64,000 nucleotides of DNA from Palsa-872 sp036844615 (GCA_036844615.1 DAIUFK010000003.1:24376-88375); one strand, 5' to 3'. Shown: positions 7,283-16,395, numbered from the stretch's first letter. Made by a program: numbers and translations. Notes: a model not told the origin generated them from the letters alone.

Positions 7283-8204
7283 CCTCAGCTCGTCTGCGAG
7301 CGGTAAGCCCAGGGAGCTCGGCCAGCCACCTTGCCATGTGAGGCAGCTCCTGCTCGAAGCTGCCCACCGAGGGCGACCACGTGAGCTCTCGGCGCGAGTG
7401 GGAGTCGTCGTAGTAATGGGGCTTGCCGATCACGTCAACCGCAAACAGCCCAGGCCAGACCACCGCCCCGGGTGACGTCACCGTCTCGGTCGCGAGAGCC
7501 TTCAGGTACGCGAGGTCGTAGGGGAGAGCGATGATGCTCCCTTCGATGCCCGCCGCCCTTGCCGCCGAGTCGACGAGGTCGCGCCACGTGGCGTCGAAGC
7601 CGGCCACCAGGTAGCTGTGCCCTGGCCTTCCGCGGTCGGCCGCCGCGAGGCATGCACGGCCGACGTCCCCCGCCGAGACAAAGGTCTGCAGGCTCCTCCC
7701 CCCTCGTGCCATCCACAGCCGGCCTCGAGCGAGCGAGCGCAGAAGTCGAGGGAGCATCCAGTCCTCGCCGACGCCGAAAACCCGCGCCGGGCGAACGATC
7801 ACGACCTCAAGATCGGCGGCCGCCTTGAGGAGCCATTTCTCCTCGAACAGCTTGAGGCGCTCGTACGCGTGGACGGGATGAGGTTTGGTTTTCTCGGTTA
7901 TGCGGGCGAAGTGGTCGGGGCCGAAGACGTCGGCCGTCGACAGGTGGACAATGCGCCGCACGCCGGCGCGGCGTGCCGCATCGACGACGCGCTTGAGCAG
8001 TGACGGCGCGGTCCTGCGGTAACGCAGCCTGCGTGCCGGGGACGAAGTCTCGGCGCAGACGTGGACGACCTCTATTCCCGCTATCGCATCGTTCAGCGTC
8101 TCGTCATCCACGTCTGCGTTGAGGGCGATAACAGGAACGTCGCTCGCCAGCGCATGCAGGACGTGGTCGCCAAGAAACTCGCCGGCGCCGATCACCAGGT
8201 GCAA
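7260..8204 (-). CDS. NAD-dependent epimerase/dehydratase (extended SDR)
   Basis: A 314-residue extended short-chain dehydrogenase. The N-terminus LVIGAGEFLGDHVL matches the NAD-binding GxxGxxG pattern. Ser in HLSTADVFGP and the YERLK pair (Tyr and Lys spaced by three) provide the catalytic triad. A C-terminal substrate-binding portion follows. Sugar-nucleotide and steroid-type substrates are both possible. The start is TTG 8204, 12 bases after the acyltransferase stop. It is the last gene of a four-gene operon (peptidase S51-like, hydrolase, acyltransferase, epimerase). Confidence 0.8.
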   Translation of the reverse strand: MHLVIGAGEFLGDHVLHALASDVPVIALNADVDDETLNDAIAGIEVVHVCAETSSPARRLRYRRTAPSLLKRVVDAARRAGVRRIVHLSTADVFGPDHFARITEKTKPHPVHAYERLKLFEEKWLLKAAADLEVVIVRPARVFGVGEDWMLPRLLRSLARGRLWMARGGRSLQTFVSAGDVGRACLAAADRGRPGHSYLVAGFDATWRDLVDSAARAAGIEGSIIALPYDLAYLKALATETVTSPGAVVWPGLFAVDVIGKPHYYDDSHSRRELTWSPSVGSFEQELPHMARWLAELPGLTARRRAEVISPPGT

Positions 8205-8216
8205 AGCCCTCGGATA

Positions 8217-8849
8217 CTAACTGTTGGGTCTCGGATCCTCGATCGGTTGGCCCTTTCCGGGGCGCCTTCGCTGCAGGCCTGTGGCAAGCGCGCGCTGAAC
8301 CCTCTCCACCACCAGGCTGACTCGCCGGCCGAGGGACCACCAGGCAGGCGGGTCGGGGTGGATGGCAGGGCCGATCGAGACGTCGACGCGACTGAACGGC
8401 CGCAGCACGTCGGTGCCCCTTACCGCGACAGGACAGATCGGCACGCCTGCCTGCAGCGCAAAGTGGCCGATCCCGACCTTCAGCGGACGGAGCGCGCGCC
8501 CTCGCGAATAGCGGCCTTCAGGGAACATCAGGACGATGCCGCCCCGCGCCAGTACCTGGTAGACGGTGCGCAAGCCGGCCTCGTCGAGCTGGCCCTGGTG
8601 CGGGACGATCGGGAACACGCCGATGAGTGGCAGGAGGCGCCGCTTCCACGCGCGATTGAAGACGGTGTCGCGCTTGGCCATCGTGTAGATCATTGGGGCT
8701 TGCGGAAAGAACGGGATGATGAAAGCCGCGTCGAACCATGCCTGATGGTTCGCAGCGATGATGTAAGGAGGCGACGGAATGTTCTCGAGCCCGCTGACGC
8801 TGACCCGAAAGATCTTCGGCACCAGCCACCTCACGAATCCGCGGACCAC
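8217..8849 (-). CDS. PlsC-type 1-acyl-glycerophosphate acyltransferase
   Basis: A lysophospholipid acyltransferase-family protein with the catalytic HX4D motif in AANHQAWFDA, the FPEGRYSRG motif III and the VPICPVAV motif IV. It probably acylates glycerolipid intermediates at the inner membrane face. The start is uncertain. The frame is open to 9071, but between the upstream hydrolase stop (8944) and GTG 8849 there is no ATG/GTG/TTG. I therefore use GTG 8849 (210 residues), directly before the usual N-terminal hydrophobic helix. A start at a CTG such as 8915 would add a plausible PTKPPRLYR leader. Confidence 0.8.
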   Translation of the reverse strand: MVRGFVRWLVPKIFRVSVSGLENIPSPPYIIAANHQAWFDAAFIIPFFPQAPMIYTMAKRDTVFNRAWKRRLLPLIGVFPIVPHQGQLDEAGLRTVYQVLARGGIVLMFPEGRYSRGRALRPLKVGIGHFALQAGVPICPVAVRGTDVLRPFSRVDVSIGPAIHPDPPAWWSLGRRVSLVVERVQRALATGLQRRRPGKGQPIEDPRPNS

Positions 8850-8943
8850 CCGGTAGAGGCGCGGCGGCTTCGTCGGGTCGGGATGGACGAGAGGATCCAG
8901 CGGGGCATCGACCAGCGCCCGGTACTCAGGCCCGGTGTACGAC

Positions 8944-9846
8944 TTAGGGGGAGAGGAAATTGTCGAGTACCCGGTTGAACTCTTCGGGACGCTCAGCCTG
9001 AGGAGTGTGGCCTGCACCCTCCAGCACAGCGAGCCGCGAATGCGCGATAAGAGCGTGCGCACGCGTGGCATGGGCGACAGGAAAAAGCGGATCGTTGGCG
9101 CCCCAGATCAGCTGCACTGGCATTTTGATCTCGCCAAGTCGTTTCGACAGGTCGTGATCGGCGGCCATGAGCGCCTTCATCGTGACCAGCGACCGAACGG
9201 TGGCAAGGTACGCATCCCCGTAGCCATCGGCCGCGTAGAGCTCTCGCAGATTCGTGAAGTAGTCATCGTCCATCGTCTGGTCCAGCTTGCCCTTTCTGGC
9301 TCCTGTATAGCGGGCGGCGACGCGCCTGATCATCGGCTGCGGCGCCCAGCGGAGAGCGTCGCCTGCAAACTTCATGATCGCCTCGCCCACGCGGGGGAGC
9401 GTCACCAGCCCGTACGAGAGCTGCAGGTTCGGGCGGCCTAGACCTAGCGCGTTGACCAGCACCAGCTTGCGGACCCGAGTCGGATGCTTGAGTGCCAGCT
9501 CCAGCGCTATGCGCCCGCCAAGCGATGCGCCCACGACTGCTGCCGAGCGCAACCCGCGATCCTCCATGTAGCGGTCGATAAACCGCGTGAAGTACGGCAC
9601 TCCGTACCTTGCCCGCGGCTTCTCAGTCCTACCGAAGCCGGGCAGGTCCGGAGCGTACACGCGATGTCGCACGGCTGCGAACTCGAGGTTGTAGCGCCAT
9701 TCCATGTAACCGGACGAGCCGAGCCCGTGAATGAACAGCACAGGCGTGCCCCGACCGCCGTGCATGTGGTGCACGCGAAGCGACCCGATCTGGACCATGC
9801 CCGCGTGAAGCGCTTTCGGAGGGCGGCGGAGGACCGACGCGATCAC
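8944..9846 (-). CDS. Alpha/beta-hydrolase
   Basis: A 300-residue alpha/beta-hydrolase. The oxyanion region HGLGSSGYMEWRYN, nucleophile elbow GASLGGR, acid strand IWGANDPLFPV and final catalytic His in GAGHTPQAERP give a full Ser/Asp/His triad. The family includes C-C bond hydrolases and esterases, and the substrate is unknown. The start at GTG 9846 is preferred over later ATGs because it overlaps the upstream TGA as GTGA, a coupling arrangement repeated throughout this window. The context with an acyltransferase suggests lipid metabolism. Confidence 0.8.
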   Translation of the reverse strand: MIASVLRRPPKALHAGMVQIGSLRVHHMHGGRGTPVLFIHGLGSSGYMEWRYNLEFAAVRHRVYAPDLPGFGRTEKPRARYGVPYFTRFIDRYMEDRGLRSAAVVGASLGGRIALELALKHPTRVRKLVLVNALGLGRPNLQLSYGLVTLPRVGEAIMKFAGDALRWAPQPMIRRVAARYTGARKGKLDQTMDDDYFTNLRELYAADGYGDAYLATVRSLVTMKALMAADHDLSKRLGEIKMPVQLIWGANDPLFPVAHATRAHALIAHSRLAVLEGAGHTPQAERPEEFNRVLDNFLSP

Positions 9847-10571
9847 TGCTTCGGAAGCATAATGGCGGGCCGCCGCAGGCCCTTCACCTCCTGGCCCGAC
9901 GTGAAGCGCGCGACCTTCTTGCCGTTGATCACCGTCACCACGCCAGGGCCTGCCGCCAGCCACTTCTTGCCATCCCACACCGCCGCGCTGCGCTCATCGA
10001 TCCCGAGCAGGCAAAGGTCTGGGGCGGCGGCCTGTGCCGATTCGACCCAGCGATTTCCGAATGTGTCGAAATGCGGCAGGACCGCTGTCTTGGCCACCAG
10101 CCCGAGCGCCTCGGCAGGCCTCCGATTGAACCGATTCGGCCAGCTCGCGCGCACCAGCGTATGGCTGCACAACGCCATCGATCCCGCCGACGAACCGGCC
10201 AAAGCCGCCCCTTCCTTCCACGCCTCGAACATCGCCTTCCACACCGCTGAGCCGCGCAGCACTTTGGCGACAAGCCCCGGATCTCCGCCGACCAGGTAGA
10301 AGAAGCCACCGGCTCGAGCGCGCTCGGCGATGACAGCGGAGTTCGCGTCGGCGCGCTTGAGGACTGGCAGCTCTTTCAGGTCTAGGCCGAACTGCCGGAA
10401 CCACCCAATGGCGTGAGCCACCGACTCATCAGGTTTCTGGCGCGCGGCCGCAGTCGGGACCACGAAAGCATCACCAGGCCTTGAAGCTGCCGCGAGCATG
10501 CGGTCCTGATCTTCGTTGCCGGGATTGAACTCATCGCCACCGACAAGGGCGAGGATGCCGGGCATGTTCAT
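9843..10571 (-). CDS. Peptidase S51 / cyanophycinase-like protein
   Basis: A 242-residue protein with the peptidase S51 (class I glutamine amidotransferase-like) fold. The nucleophile elbow is AGSSAGSMAL and the preceding loop is VGGDPG. A late LGIDERSAAVWDGKKW segment matches the family's C-terminal part. Members include dipeptidase E and cyanophycinase; which activity applies here is not clear. The ATG at 10571 (or 10565) is used because the first strand (MPGILALVGG) begins there. It heads the four-gene reverse-strand operon and diverges from gltX across 53 bases. Confidence 0.75.
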   Translation of the reverse strand: MNMPGILALVGGDEFNPGNEDQDRMLAAASRPGDAFVVPTAAARQKPDESVAHAIGWFRQFGLDLKELPVLKRADANSAVIAERARAGGFFYLVGGDPGLVAKVLRGSAVWKAMFEAWKEGAALAGSSAGSMALCSHTLVRASWPNRFNRRPAEALGLVAKTAVLPHFDTFGNRWVESAQAAAPDLCLLGIDERSAAVWDGKKWLAAGPGVVTVINGKKVARFTSGQEVKGLRRPAIMLPKQ

Positions 10572-10624
10572 AGTGTCCTGCGCAGGCGGATCCGAAGGAG
10601 GCGCCGGCGCGGGGCACTTAGCAT

Positions 10625-12025
10625 ATGGCGGTGTCTGACTCTTCTCCGGTCCGGGTGCGAATCGCCCCGAGCCCAACCGGCTTTGCCCACCTGGGCACCG
10701 CCAGCACCGCGCTCTACAACCTGATCTTCGCGCGCGCTCATGGCGGCACTTTCGCACTTCGCGTCGACGACACCGACGTCGAGCGCAATCGGCCCGAGTA
10801 CGAGCAGGTCATCTACGAAGGGCTGCATTGGCTCGGCCTTGACTGGGACGAAGGCCCCGACAAGGGCGGACCGCATGCCCCATATCGCCAATCCGAACGC
10901 CTCGACGTGTACAAGCAGCACGCGGTAAAGCTTTTGACCGAGGGCAAAGCCTACAAATGCTTCTGCACAGCCGACGAGCTCGACGCGGAGCGCAAGCAGG
11001 CGCAGGCGGAGAAGCGTCCGTACAAATACTCGCGGCGCTGCTTGAACAATCCGCCGGAAGGCAGGAGCGAGTTCACCGTGCGCTTCAAGGTCCCGGGCGG
11101 GGAGGTCAAGTTCACCGACATGATCCGAGGCGAGATGAGTTTCGACTCGGGACTCATCGGCGACTTCATCGTGGTCAAGTCAGATGGCTTTCCCACCTAC
11201 AACTTCGCGAGCCCTGTCGATGACGCAACGATGGAGATAACGCACGTGATTCGCGGCGAGGAGCACCTGTCGAACACGCCCTACCAGCTGATGGTGGTCG
11301 ACTCTCTGGGCTACGCGAGACCGAGCGCATACGCACACATGCCACTGATCCTCGCCAATGACGGCAGCAAGATGTCGAAGCGCAAGCACCCGGAGCTCAA
11401 CCTGATGCTCTACCGCGAGAAGGGCTACCTGCCTGAGGCGCTGCTCAACTACCTGGCCCTGCTTGGATGGAATCCAGGCACCCAGCAAGAGATCTTTTCG
11501 TTCGACCAGCTGGTCGAGCTTTTCTCCTTCGACCGCGTGCAGCACGGCGGGGCACGATTCGATTGGGAGAAGCTCAACTGGATCAACGGCGAGTACATAC
11601 GAGCGCTCGACGATGACCAGCTCGCCCGCCGGTTGGCCCCCTTTCTTCCGCAGCTGGACGAGGCGACGATCCTCCGCGCGACGCCGGCCCTCAAGACACG
11701 CTTGGCCAAGCTATCGGATGCGGAAGCGCTGCTCGATTACCTGTGGACCGATCCCGCGCCTCCGGCTCTCGAGGCCGACGCCGTCGACCGCGTGCGGGCC
11801 GCGATGGCGGCTCTGCAGGACGTTCAGTGGGAGCCTGGCGCCATCCACGACGCGCTGATGACGGTGGTCGAAGCGTCCGGGCTCGGACCCAACAAGACGT
11901 TCATGCCGATTCGACAGGCGGTGACCGGCAAGAAGATCTCACCGCCTATCGACTACACGCTGGCGCTCCTGCCCAAAGAGGTAGCGATGGCGCGCCTCGC
12001 TACAGTTGCGGGGAGCCCCGATTGA
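10625..12025 (+). CDS. gltX: Glutamate-tRNA ligase
   Basis: A 466-residue class Ib aminoacyl-tRNA synthetase charging tRNA-Glu. The HIGH-type signature is PSPTGFAHLGTAST and the KMSKS-type loop is GSKMSKRKH. DDTDVERN and the WNPGTQQE region are also typical. Length is normal for bacterial GluRS. ATG 10625 is the listed start. A TAGCAT hexamer ends just before it, so a leaderless start at GTG 10631 is also possible. The stop overlaps the lgt start as TTGA. Confidence 0.95.
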   Translation: MAVSDSSPVRVRIAPSPTGFAHLGTASTALYNLIFARAHGGTFALRVDDTDVERNRPEYEQVIYEGLHWLGLDWDEGPDKGGPHAPYRQSERLDVYKQHAVKLLTEGKAYKCFCTADELDAERKQAQAEKRPYKYSRRCLNNPPEGRSEFTVRFKVPGGEVKFTDMIRGEMSFDSGLIGDFIVVKSDGFPTYNFASPVDDATMEITHVIRGEEHLSNTPYQLMVVDSLGYARPSAYAHMPLILANDGSKMSKRKHPELNLMLYREKGYLPEALLNYLALLGWNPGTQQEIFSFDQLVELFSFDRVQHGGARFDWEKLNWINGEYIRALDDDQLARRLAPFLPQLDEATILRATPALKTRLAKLSDAEALLDYLWTDPAPPALEADAVDRVRAAMAALQDVQWEPGAIHDALMTVVEASGLGPNKTFMPIRQAVTGKKISPPIDYTLALLPKEVAMARLATVAGSPD

Positions 12026-13053
12026 TTCCTCTCACCATCGTCATCGACCTGGAACCAACCCTCTTTCGGATTGGGCCCTTCCTCATCACCTGGCACGGAG
12101 TGTTCGCGGTGCTGGGCATCCTGGCCGGAGCGCGGCTGGGGCTCTGGCTGCTCGGCAAGGATGGCGTCGAGGTCAAGCAGGGAGCGGACGGCGTCGCCTG
12201 GATGGTCCTCGTCGGACTTGTCGGCGCCCGCCTCCTCTACGTGTGGGAGAACTACAAGCTTTTCGAGGGCAACCTTGCCCGGATATTCGCCATCACCGAG
12301 GGCGGCATCAGCCAGTGGGGCGGGCTGTTCGGCGCCATGGTCGGCGCGTACATCTGGGCGCGGCGAGCGGCTTTCTCCTACTGGAAGCTGCTAGACGCGG
12401 CGGGGGCGGCGGCGATGATCGGGCTCGCCATCGGCCGGGTCGGGGATGTCGTCAACGGCGAGCACCACGGGACGCCGACCACCCTTCCGTGGGGCGTCGA
12501 ATACGTCAACCCCGACACCCTTGGCCAGCCTGGCCAGATCGTCCACCCCGAGGTGGCGTACGAGATGATCCTCACCCTGGTGATCCTCGGGGCGATCCTG
12601 CCTTTTCACCAGCGACTCAAGGCGAGGCTTCCCGATGGAGTCCTCGGGCTCGCATACCTTGGTTTGTATGCGATCGGCCGCTTCCTCCTCAGCTACTTCC
12701 GCACCGATCCCGCGGTGTTCGCGGGCCTGCGCCAGGCGCAGCTCGCCTCATTGCTCATGGTGGCGATAGCGGTGGTCGCGATCCCGATACTTTTCAGGCG
12801 CAGACAATCGGCCGCCGTGACATCCGCGATGCCGGCCGAGCCATCGACCGTGAAGCCGGATTCCGAACTGGAGGCGGCGCCGGCAGAGGTCGAGGCGCCG
12901 GTCGAGCCGGACCAGGCTGTGCCTGATGCGACTCAGCCGGAACCTGCGAAGCCTTTACCGCCAGCGCCCACGCCGCCGCGCAAGCCGCGGACTCGGCGGC
13001 CCAACGCACCCGGCGCTGAGCCCGGCACGCCGACCGATCTCGCCACGAGCTGA
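12022..13053 (+). CDS. lgt: Prolipoprotein diacylglyceryl transferase with extended tail
   Basis: A 343-residue polytopic membrane enzyme that transfers diacylglycerol to the lipobox cysteine of prolipoproteins. ITWHGVFAVLG, GGISQWGGLFGA and the signature GRVGDVVNGEHHG are present. In the signature the usual Asn after GR[IV]G is Asp; that Asn was reported essential in E. coli Lgt, so the change is notable. After the last membrane segment (about residue 255) there is a tail of roughly 90 residues rich in Ala, Pro and Glu that ends basic. The start is TTG 12022, overlapping the gltX stop. The last 121 bases overlap the convergent DUF72 gene. Confidence 0.9.
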   Translation: MIPLTIVIDLEPTLFRIGPFLITWHGVFAVLGILAGARLGLWLLGKDGVEVKQGADGVAWMVLVGLVGARLLYVWENYKLFEGNLARIFAITEGGISQWGGLFGAMVGAYIWARRAAFSYWKLLDAAGAAAMIGLAIGRVGDVVNGEHHGTPTTLPWGVEYVNPDTLGQPGQIVHPEVAYEMILTLVILGAILPFHQRLKARLPDGVLGLAYLGLYAIGRFLLSYFRTDPAVFAGLRQAQLASLLMVAIAVVAIPILFRRRQSAAVTSAMPAEPSTVKPDSELEAAPAEVEAPVEPDQAVPDATQPEPAKPLPPAPTPPRKPRTRRPNAPGAEPGTPTDLATS

Positions 13054-13721
13054 GCCAGCGCCGGCGATCCGGGGTCGTGCTTGAAGTAGACATGCACCTC
13101 GTCGTGCGCGCCGACCGCGGCTTTCACTTGATCCAGCCACGGCTTCAGCGATCGCGTGGTGTAGCCACGGCGCAGCCTGAAGTACGCGATAGGTCCCAGC
13201 GCAACCAGCGGAGCGCGCGGCCATTTCTCCTCGTCGGTGACCACAAGCGCGGCGCCATGCGCGCGGAGCACGCGGTAGGTCTCCTCTTCAAACCACGACT
13301 CGTGGCGAAACTCCGCAGCGACAGGGCGGGCGAGCGCACCGAGCAGCGAATCGAGAAGACCAGGGTTGCGCTGTCGCGCCGGCGGGAACTGCAGCAGAAC
13401 GGGTCCGAGGCGTTCGCCAAGCGGCGCGAGGCGATCCCCAATGATCCGAGCCAGCCCGACGCGATCGAAGGCATCCGCCGAGTACGTGAGTCCGCGGTGA
13501 GCCTTCATGCAGAACCGGAATGACTGGCTCGTGCCCGCCGCCCATTTCAGCAGCGTCGACTCCGGCGGCGTTCGGTAGAAGCTTCCGTTCAGCTCGACGC
13601 CGTTGAGCCGCTCGGAGTAGTAATCGAGCATTCGAGCGCCTGCAAGCGTGGCGGGATAGAAAATCCCTTTCCAGCTCGCGTAGCTGAACCCTGACGTGCC
13701 GGCGTAGAGCGCGCCGCCTAT
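12933..13721 (-). CDS. DUF72 family protein, start codon unresolved
   Basis: A DUF72 protein of unknown biochemical role (TIM-barrel-like family). The first standard start codon is ATG 13631, but the conserved beginning lies upstream in the same frame: LYAGTSGFSYASWKGIFYP is encoded between about 13709 and 13650. No ATG, GTG or TTG is available there. The only near-cognate candidate in the right place is ATA 13719-13721, which would give 262 residues, a normal length. A lost base near 13720 is the alternative. Other conserved parts are ELNGSFYRTPP and the C-terminal VHVYFKHDPG. It follows rlmN by 13 bases and overlaps the lgt tail by 121 bases. Confidence 0.75.
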   Translation of the reverse strand: MGGALYAGTSGFSYASWKGIFYPATLAGARMLDYYSERLNGVELNGSFYRTPPESTLLKWAAGTSQSFRFCMKAHRGLTYSADAFDRVGLARIIGDRLAPLGERLGPVLLQFPPARQRNPGLLDSLLGALARPVAAEFRHESWFEEETYRVLRAHGAALVVTDEEKWPRAPLVALGPIAYFRLRRGYTTRSLKPWLDQVKAAVGAHDEVHVYFKHDPGSPALAQLVARSVGVPGSAPGALGRRVRGLRGGVGAGGKGFAGSG

Positions 13722-13734
13722 GGCAAAGGCCCTC

Positions 13735-14811
13735 TCAAGACAAAGACGAGCGGCCGGTCGTCGCCATCTCGCGCATGACGCGCTCGTGCAGCTGGCCGCA
13801 CGCGGCGTCGGCCTCGCGGCCTCGCGTATCGCGCACAGTGACGTTCAACCCCTGGCCTTCGACCCACTCTTTGAAGCGGCGAATCGAAGCACGGTCAGGC
13901 GCTCGGTAAGGAGTGTCGTCCACAGGGTTGAAAGGGATCAGGTTCACATGCGCCAACTTGCGCCGGAGCAGCCTGCCGAGCTCCTTCGCGTCGCGCTCGG
14001 TGTCATTGACGCCCGCAAGCATCACCCACTCGTAACTGACCCGGCGCCCGGTCTTCTGAGCGTAACCCTGGGACGCCTTGACGAGGTCCTCGACCGGATA
14101 TTTCCGGTTGATGGGCACCAGCACGTTCCGAAGCTCGTCGCGAGCTGCATGTAGCGAGATCGCAAGCGTGACCGGCAATTTTTCCTCGCCCAGCTGTTCG
14201 ATGCGCGGTATCAGACCGCTGGTCGAGACGACTATGCGCCGCGGGCTGATGCCGAGAAGCTGAGGGTCGGCGATTTGCCGCACCGACTCGACGACAGCCT
14301 GGTAGTTGGCCATCGGCTCGCCCATGCCCATGAAGACAACGTGGGACAGACGCTTGCCTTCAACAGCGAGGATCCTGACAGCGTCGAAGGCCTGCTCAAG
14401 GATCTCGTGGGCTTTGAGGTTCCTTCCGAAAGGAAACTTGCCAGTCGCACAGAAAGGGCAGCCGATCGGGCATCCCGCCTGTGACGAGATGCACAGCGTC
14501 GACCGATCGGAGTAGCGCATGACTACAGCCTCGATCGAGTGGCCACCATCCAGCTCGTACAGGGCCTTCGACGTCAACGAGCGATCGGCTTGGGACGTTG
14601 CGACCGTCCTCAGCGAGGTGCTGCGAAACTCGCGAGCGAGAGCGACCCGCAGCGCCTTTGGGATGTCGTGCATCTCCTCGAACGAGGCTGCCCCGCGAGC
14701 GAGCCAGCCCCAAATCTGACGACGGCGGTAAGCGCCTGCATCGTTGGCCACGAGCCACGCCTCGAGGTCAGCAGCAGAAAGCGAAAGGATCGCGGGACGC
14801 AGCTCGGTCAC
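13735..14811 (-). CDS. rlmN: 23S rRNA (adenine-2503-C2)-methyltransferase
   Basis: A 358-residue radical-SAM enzyme that methylates A2503 of 23S rRNA (and A37 of some tRNAs). The CX3CX2C cluster motif is CPIGCPFCATG. VFMGMGEPMANY and the later RVSYEWVMLAGVND are typical. The C-terminal VRDTRGREADAACGQL contains the conserved catalytic Cys of RlmN. The start is GTG 14811, overlapping the stop of the MBL gene as GTGA. Length is normal. Confidence 0.95.
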   Translation of the reverse strand: MTELRPAILSLSAADLEAWLVANDAGAYRRRQIWGWLARGAASFEEMHDIPKALRVALAREFRSTSLRTVATSQADRSLTSKALYELDGGHSIEAVVMRYSDRSTLCISSQAGCPIGCPFCATGKFPFGRNLKAHEILEQAFDAVRILAVEGKRLSHVVFMGMGEPMANYQAVVESVRQIADPQLLGISPRRIVVSTSGLIPRIEQLGEEKLPVTLAISLHAARDELRNVLVPINRKYPVEDLVKASQGYAQKTGRRVSYEWVMLAGVNDTERDAKELGRLLRRKLAHVNLIPFNPVDDTPYRAPDRASIRRFKEWVEGQGLNVTVRDTRGREADAACGQLHERVMREMATTGRSSLS

Positions 14812-15572
14812 TGCAGTGAGGCTACGCGAAAGAACTCGTCGCTCACCTGCACCACCCGCTCGTCGACCAGCTTTTGGAGGTGCGCGCGCATCGTCATCTC
14901 CGCCGCCTGAAACAGCTCGTCCCCCACCGCGGGTCCATAAACGCGCCGCGTGAGGTCCCCCGCGGTGCCGCCGCGCCGCCTGACCTCAGCGAGCACCTGC
15001 GCCTCACGCTCGAGGCGGTGGGTTCGATACTCCTCGATCTTTGCCACCGCGTCGGCCACCGGGTCCCAATGCCCGGGAAACAGAATCGTCGGCCTCAATG
15101 CTGCAAGCCTTTCGAGCGACCGCAGGTATGCGGCAACGTTCCCCTCGGGATAGGTGACCATCGAGCTGCCCTTCCCAAGCACCAGGTCGCCAGTGAACAC
15201 GGCTCCATCGCCTGGAACCCAGAAGCAAAGGTGATCTGCGCTGTGACCTGGCGTGTGGAGGGCGGTGAGGCTCAGCGTCCCCACGCGGACCACGTCTCCA
15301 TCGCCAAGCTCCGGGAACCTCTGCACCGATGCCCGATGCGCCGCGGCCAGGCGCTCAGCCAACGGGAGGTGGTCGGGGTGATGGTGCGTGACGAGCACCA
15401 CCCCTACTGTGGCGCCCGCGAGCTTTTGATCGATGGCGGCAAGGTGCCTCTTGTCGTCAGGCCCGGGATCGATGACGGCGACGACGGGGCCGGCTTCGAC
15501 GATCCAGGTGTTGGTGCCAGGGCCCGTATAGGGCCCCGGGTTGGGCGCCACGACCCGAGTTACTTGCGGCAC
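14808..15572 (-). CDS. Metallo-beta-lactamase-fold hydrolase (LACTB2-like)
   Basis: A 254-residue MBL-fold protein with the dinuclear metal motif HHHPDHLPLAE, HTPGHSADH, TGDLVLG and the final GHWDPVADA. The C-terminal ~70 residues form a winged-helix-like extension (EVRRRGGTAGDLTRRVYGP). This combination matches the LACTB2/RNase-like branch rather than lactamases proper, so a nuclease or thioester hydrolase role is possible. GTG 15572 is chosen because it precedes the first conserved strand (VTRVVAPNPGPYTGPGTNTW). The gene sits 28 bases after the kinase-like gene and is coupled to rlmN. Confidence 0.8.
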   Translation of the reverse strand: MPQVTRVVAPNPGPYTGPGTNTWIVEAGPVVAVIDPGPDDKRHLAAIDQKLAGATVGVVLVTHHHPDHLPLAERLAAAHRASVQRFPELGDGDVVRVGTLSLTALHTPGHSADHLCFWVPGDGAVFTGDLVLGKGSSMVTYPEGNVAAYLRSLERLAALRPTILFPGHWDPVADAVAKIEEYRTHRLEREAQVLAEVRRRGGTAGDLTRRVYGPAVGDELFQAAEMTMRAHLQKLVDERVVQVSDEFFRVASLQ

Positions 15573-15600
15573 GAAAGGGCTTCCGGCCGCGCCTCTCTTG

Positions 15601-16305
15601 TCAGCGTGTCTGTCGCGCCGGCAGGTAGATGTCGGCGCGCTCGGGATCACTCGCGTCGAACCAGCCGTCCAGATGCGTTTCGACGATGAGCCTGATCAGG
15701 GGCTCACCCATCTCCGGCACCGCCATCGGCTGCCTCGGGCCGCTGCCGCCAACCCGCACCCTCCACCACGAGCCGACGAGCTCGGCCCGAACTGTCAGGT
15801 TCTCGCTGCCCATCCATTCCTTGGCGCGGCTGAACGCCTCGACGAGCGCCGGCTCCGAGCCGAGGACCACCGCCTCGGACGGCAACCTCCGATCGGCGTT
15901 CGCGAGGGCCAGGTTGAGCACCGCACCGAGGACCACGCCCCGTACGCCGTCCTTTGACTGCACCGCTGCGGCTTCAACTGCCGCGGCCCGACGTGCGACC
16001 TCCTGCGCCTGCTCGAACACCGCCTCGAGCAGCTCGGGACGGCCGAATGCAGCTTGCCGGGCAGACTCCTGCAGCGCGAGCACCGCTGAACGCAGTTTGT
16101 GCCCGAGCCTGCTCAGCAGGTAGGTGCGATGCTCGTCCGCCAGTTGCTGGCCGAGCTCGGCGCTCCGCCGCGCTAAGGCGAGGCCAGAATGCTCTGCCCA
16201 GCCGACCAGGCGACCGTTGAGCGCCAGGGCCTCCCATGGGCCACCGGGCGGAGGGAATTCGATGTCGGCAGGGCCATGGCGCTGGTGATCCGGGATTGAT
16301 TCCAT
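15601..16305 (-). CDS. Degenerate histidine-kinase-like protein, possible histidine phosphotransferase
   Basis: A 234-residue soluble protein of uncertain family. A helical segment (YLLSRLGHKLRSAVLALQES, followed by a second long helix rich in Ala/Glu) looks like a DHp hairpin with an H-box His in LGHKLRS. The remaining ~120 residues resemble the shape of a kinase ATPase domain, with VLGSEPALVEAFSRAKEWM where the N-box helix would be. The N-box Asn and the GxGxG lid are not visible. That layout recalls Spo0B and ChpT, phosphotransfer proteins with a dead ATPase domain. It lies just downstream of the giant sensor kinase on the same strand. ATG 16305 is used; TTG 16374 is possible. Confidence 0.55.
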   Translation of the reverse strand: MESIPDHQRHGPADIEFPPPGGPWEALALNGRLVGWAEHSGLALARRSAELGQQLADEHRTYLLSRLGHKLRSAVLALQESARQAAFGRPELLEAVFEQAQEVARRAAAVEAAAVQSKDGVRGVVLGAVLNLALANADRRLPSEAVVLGSEPALVEAFSRAKEWMGSENLTVRAELVGSWWRVRVGGSGPRQPMAVPEMGEPLIRLIVETHLDGWFDASDPERADIYLPARQTR

Positions 16306-16395
16306 GCCACCGCCAACCCTGACCCAGGCAGGACCGGGTGACGAGGATCGGCGTCCCCCAGCCGCTACAGCCAAGGCTGGGTATTCACTTAGGAT

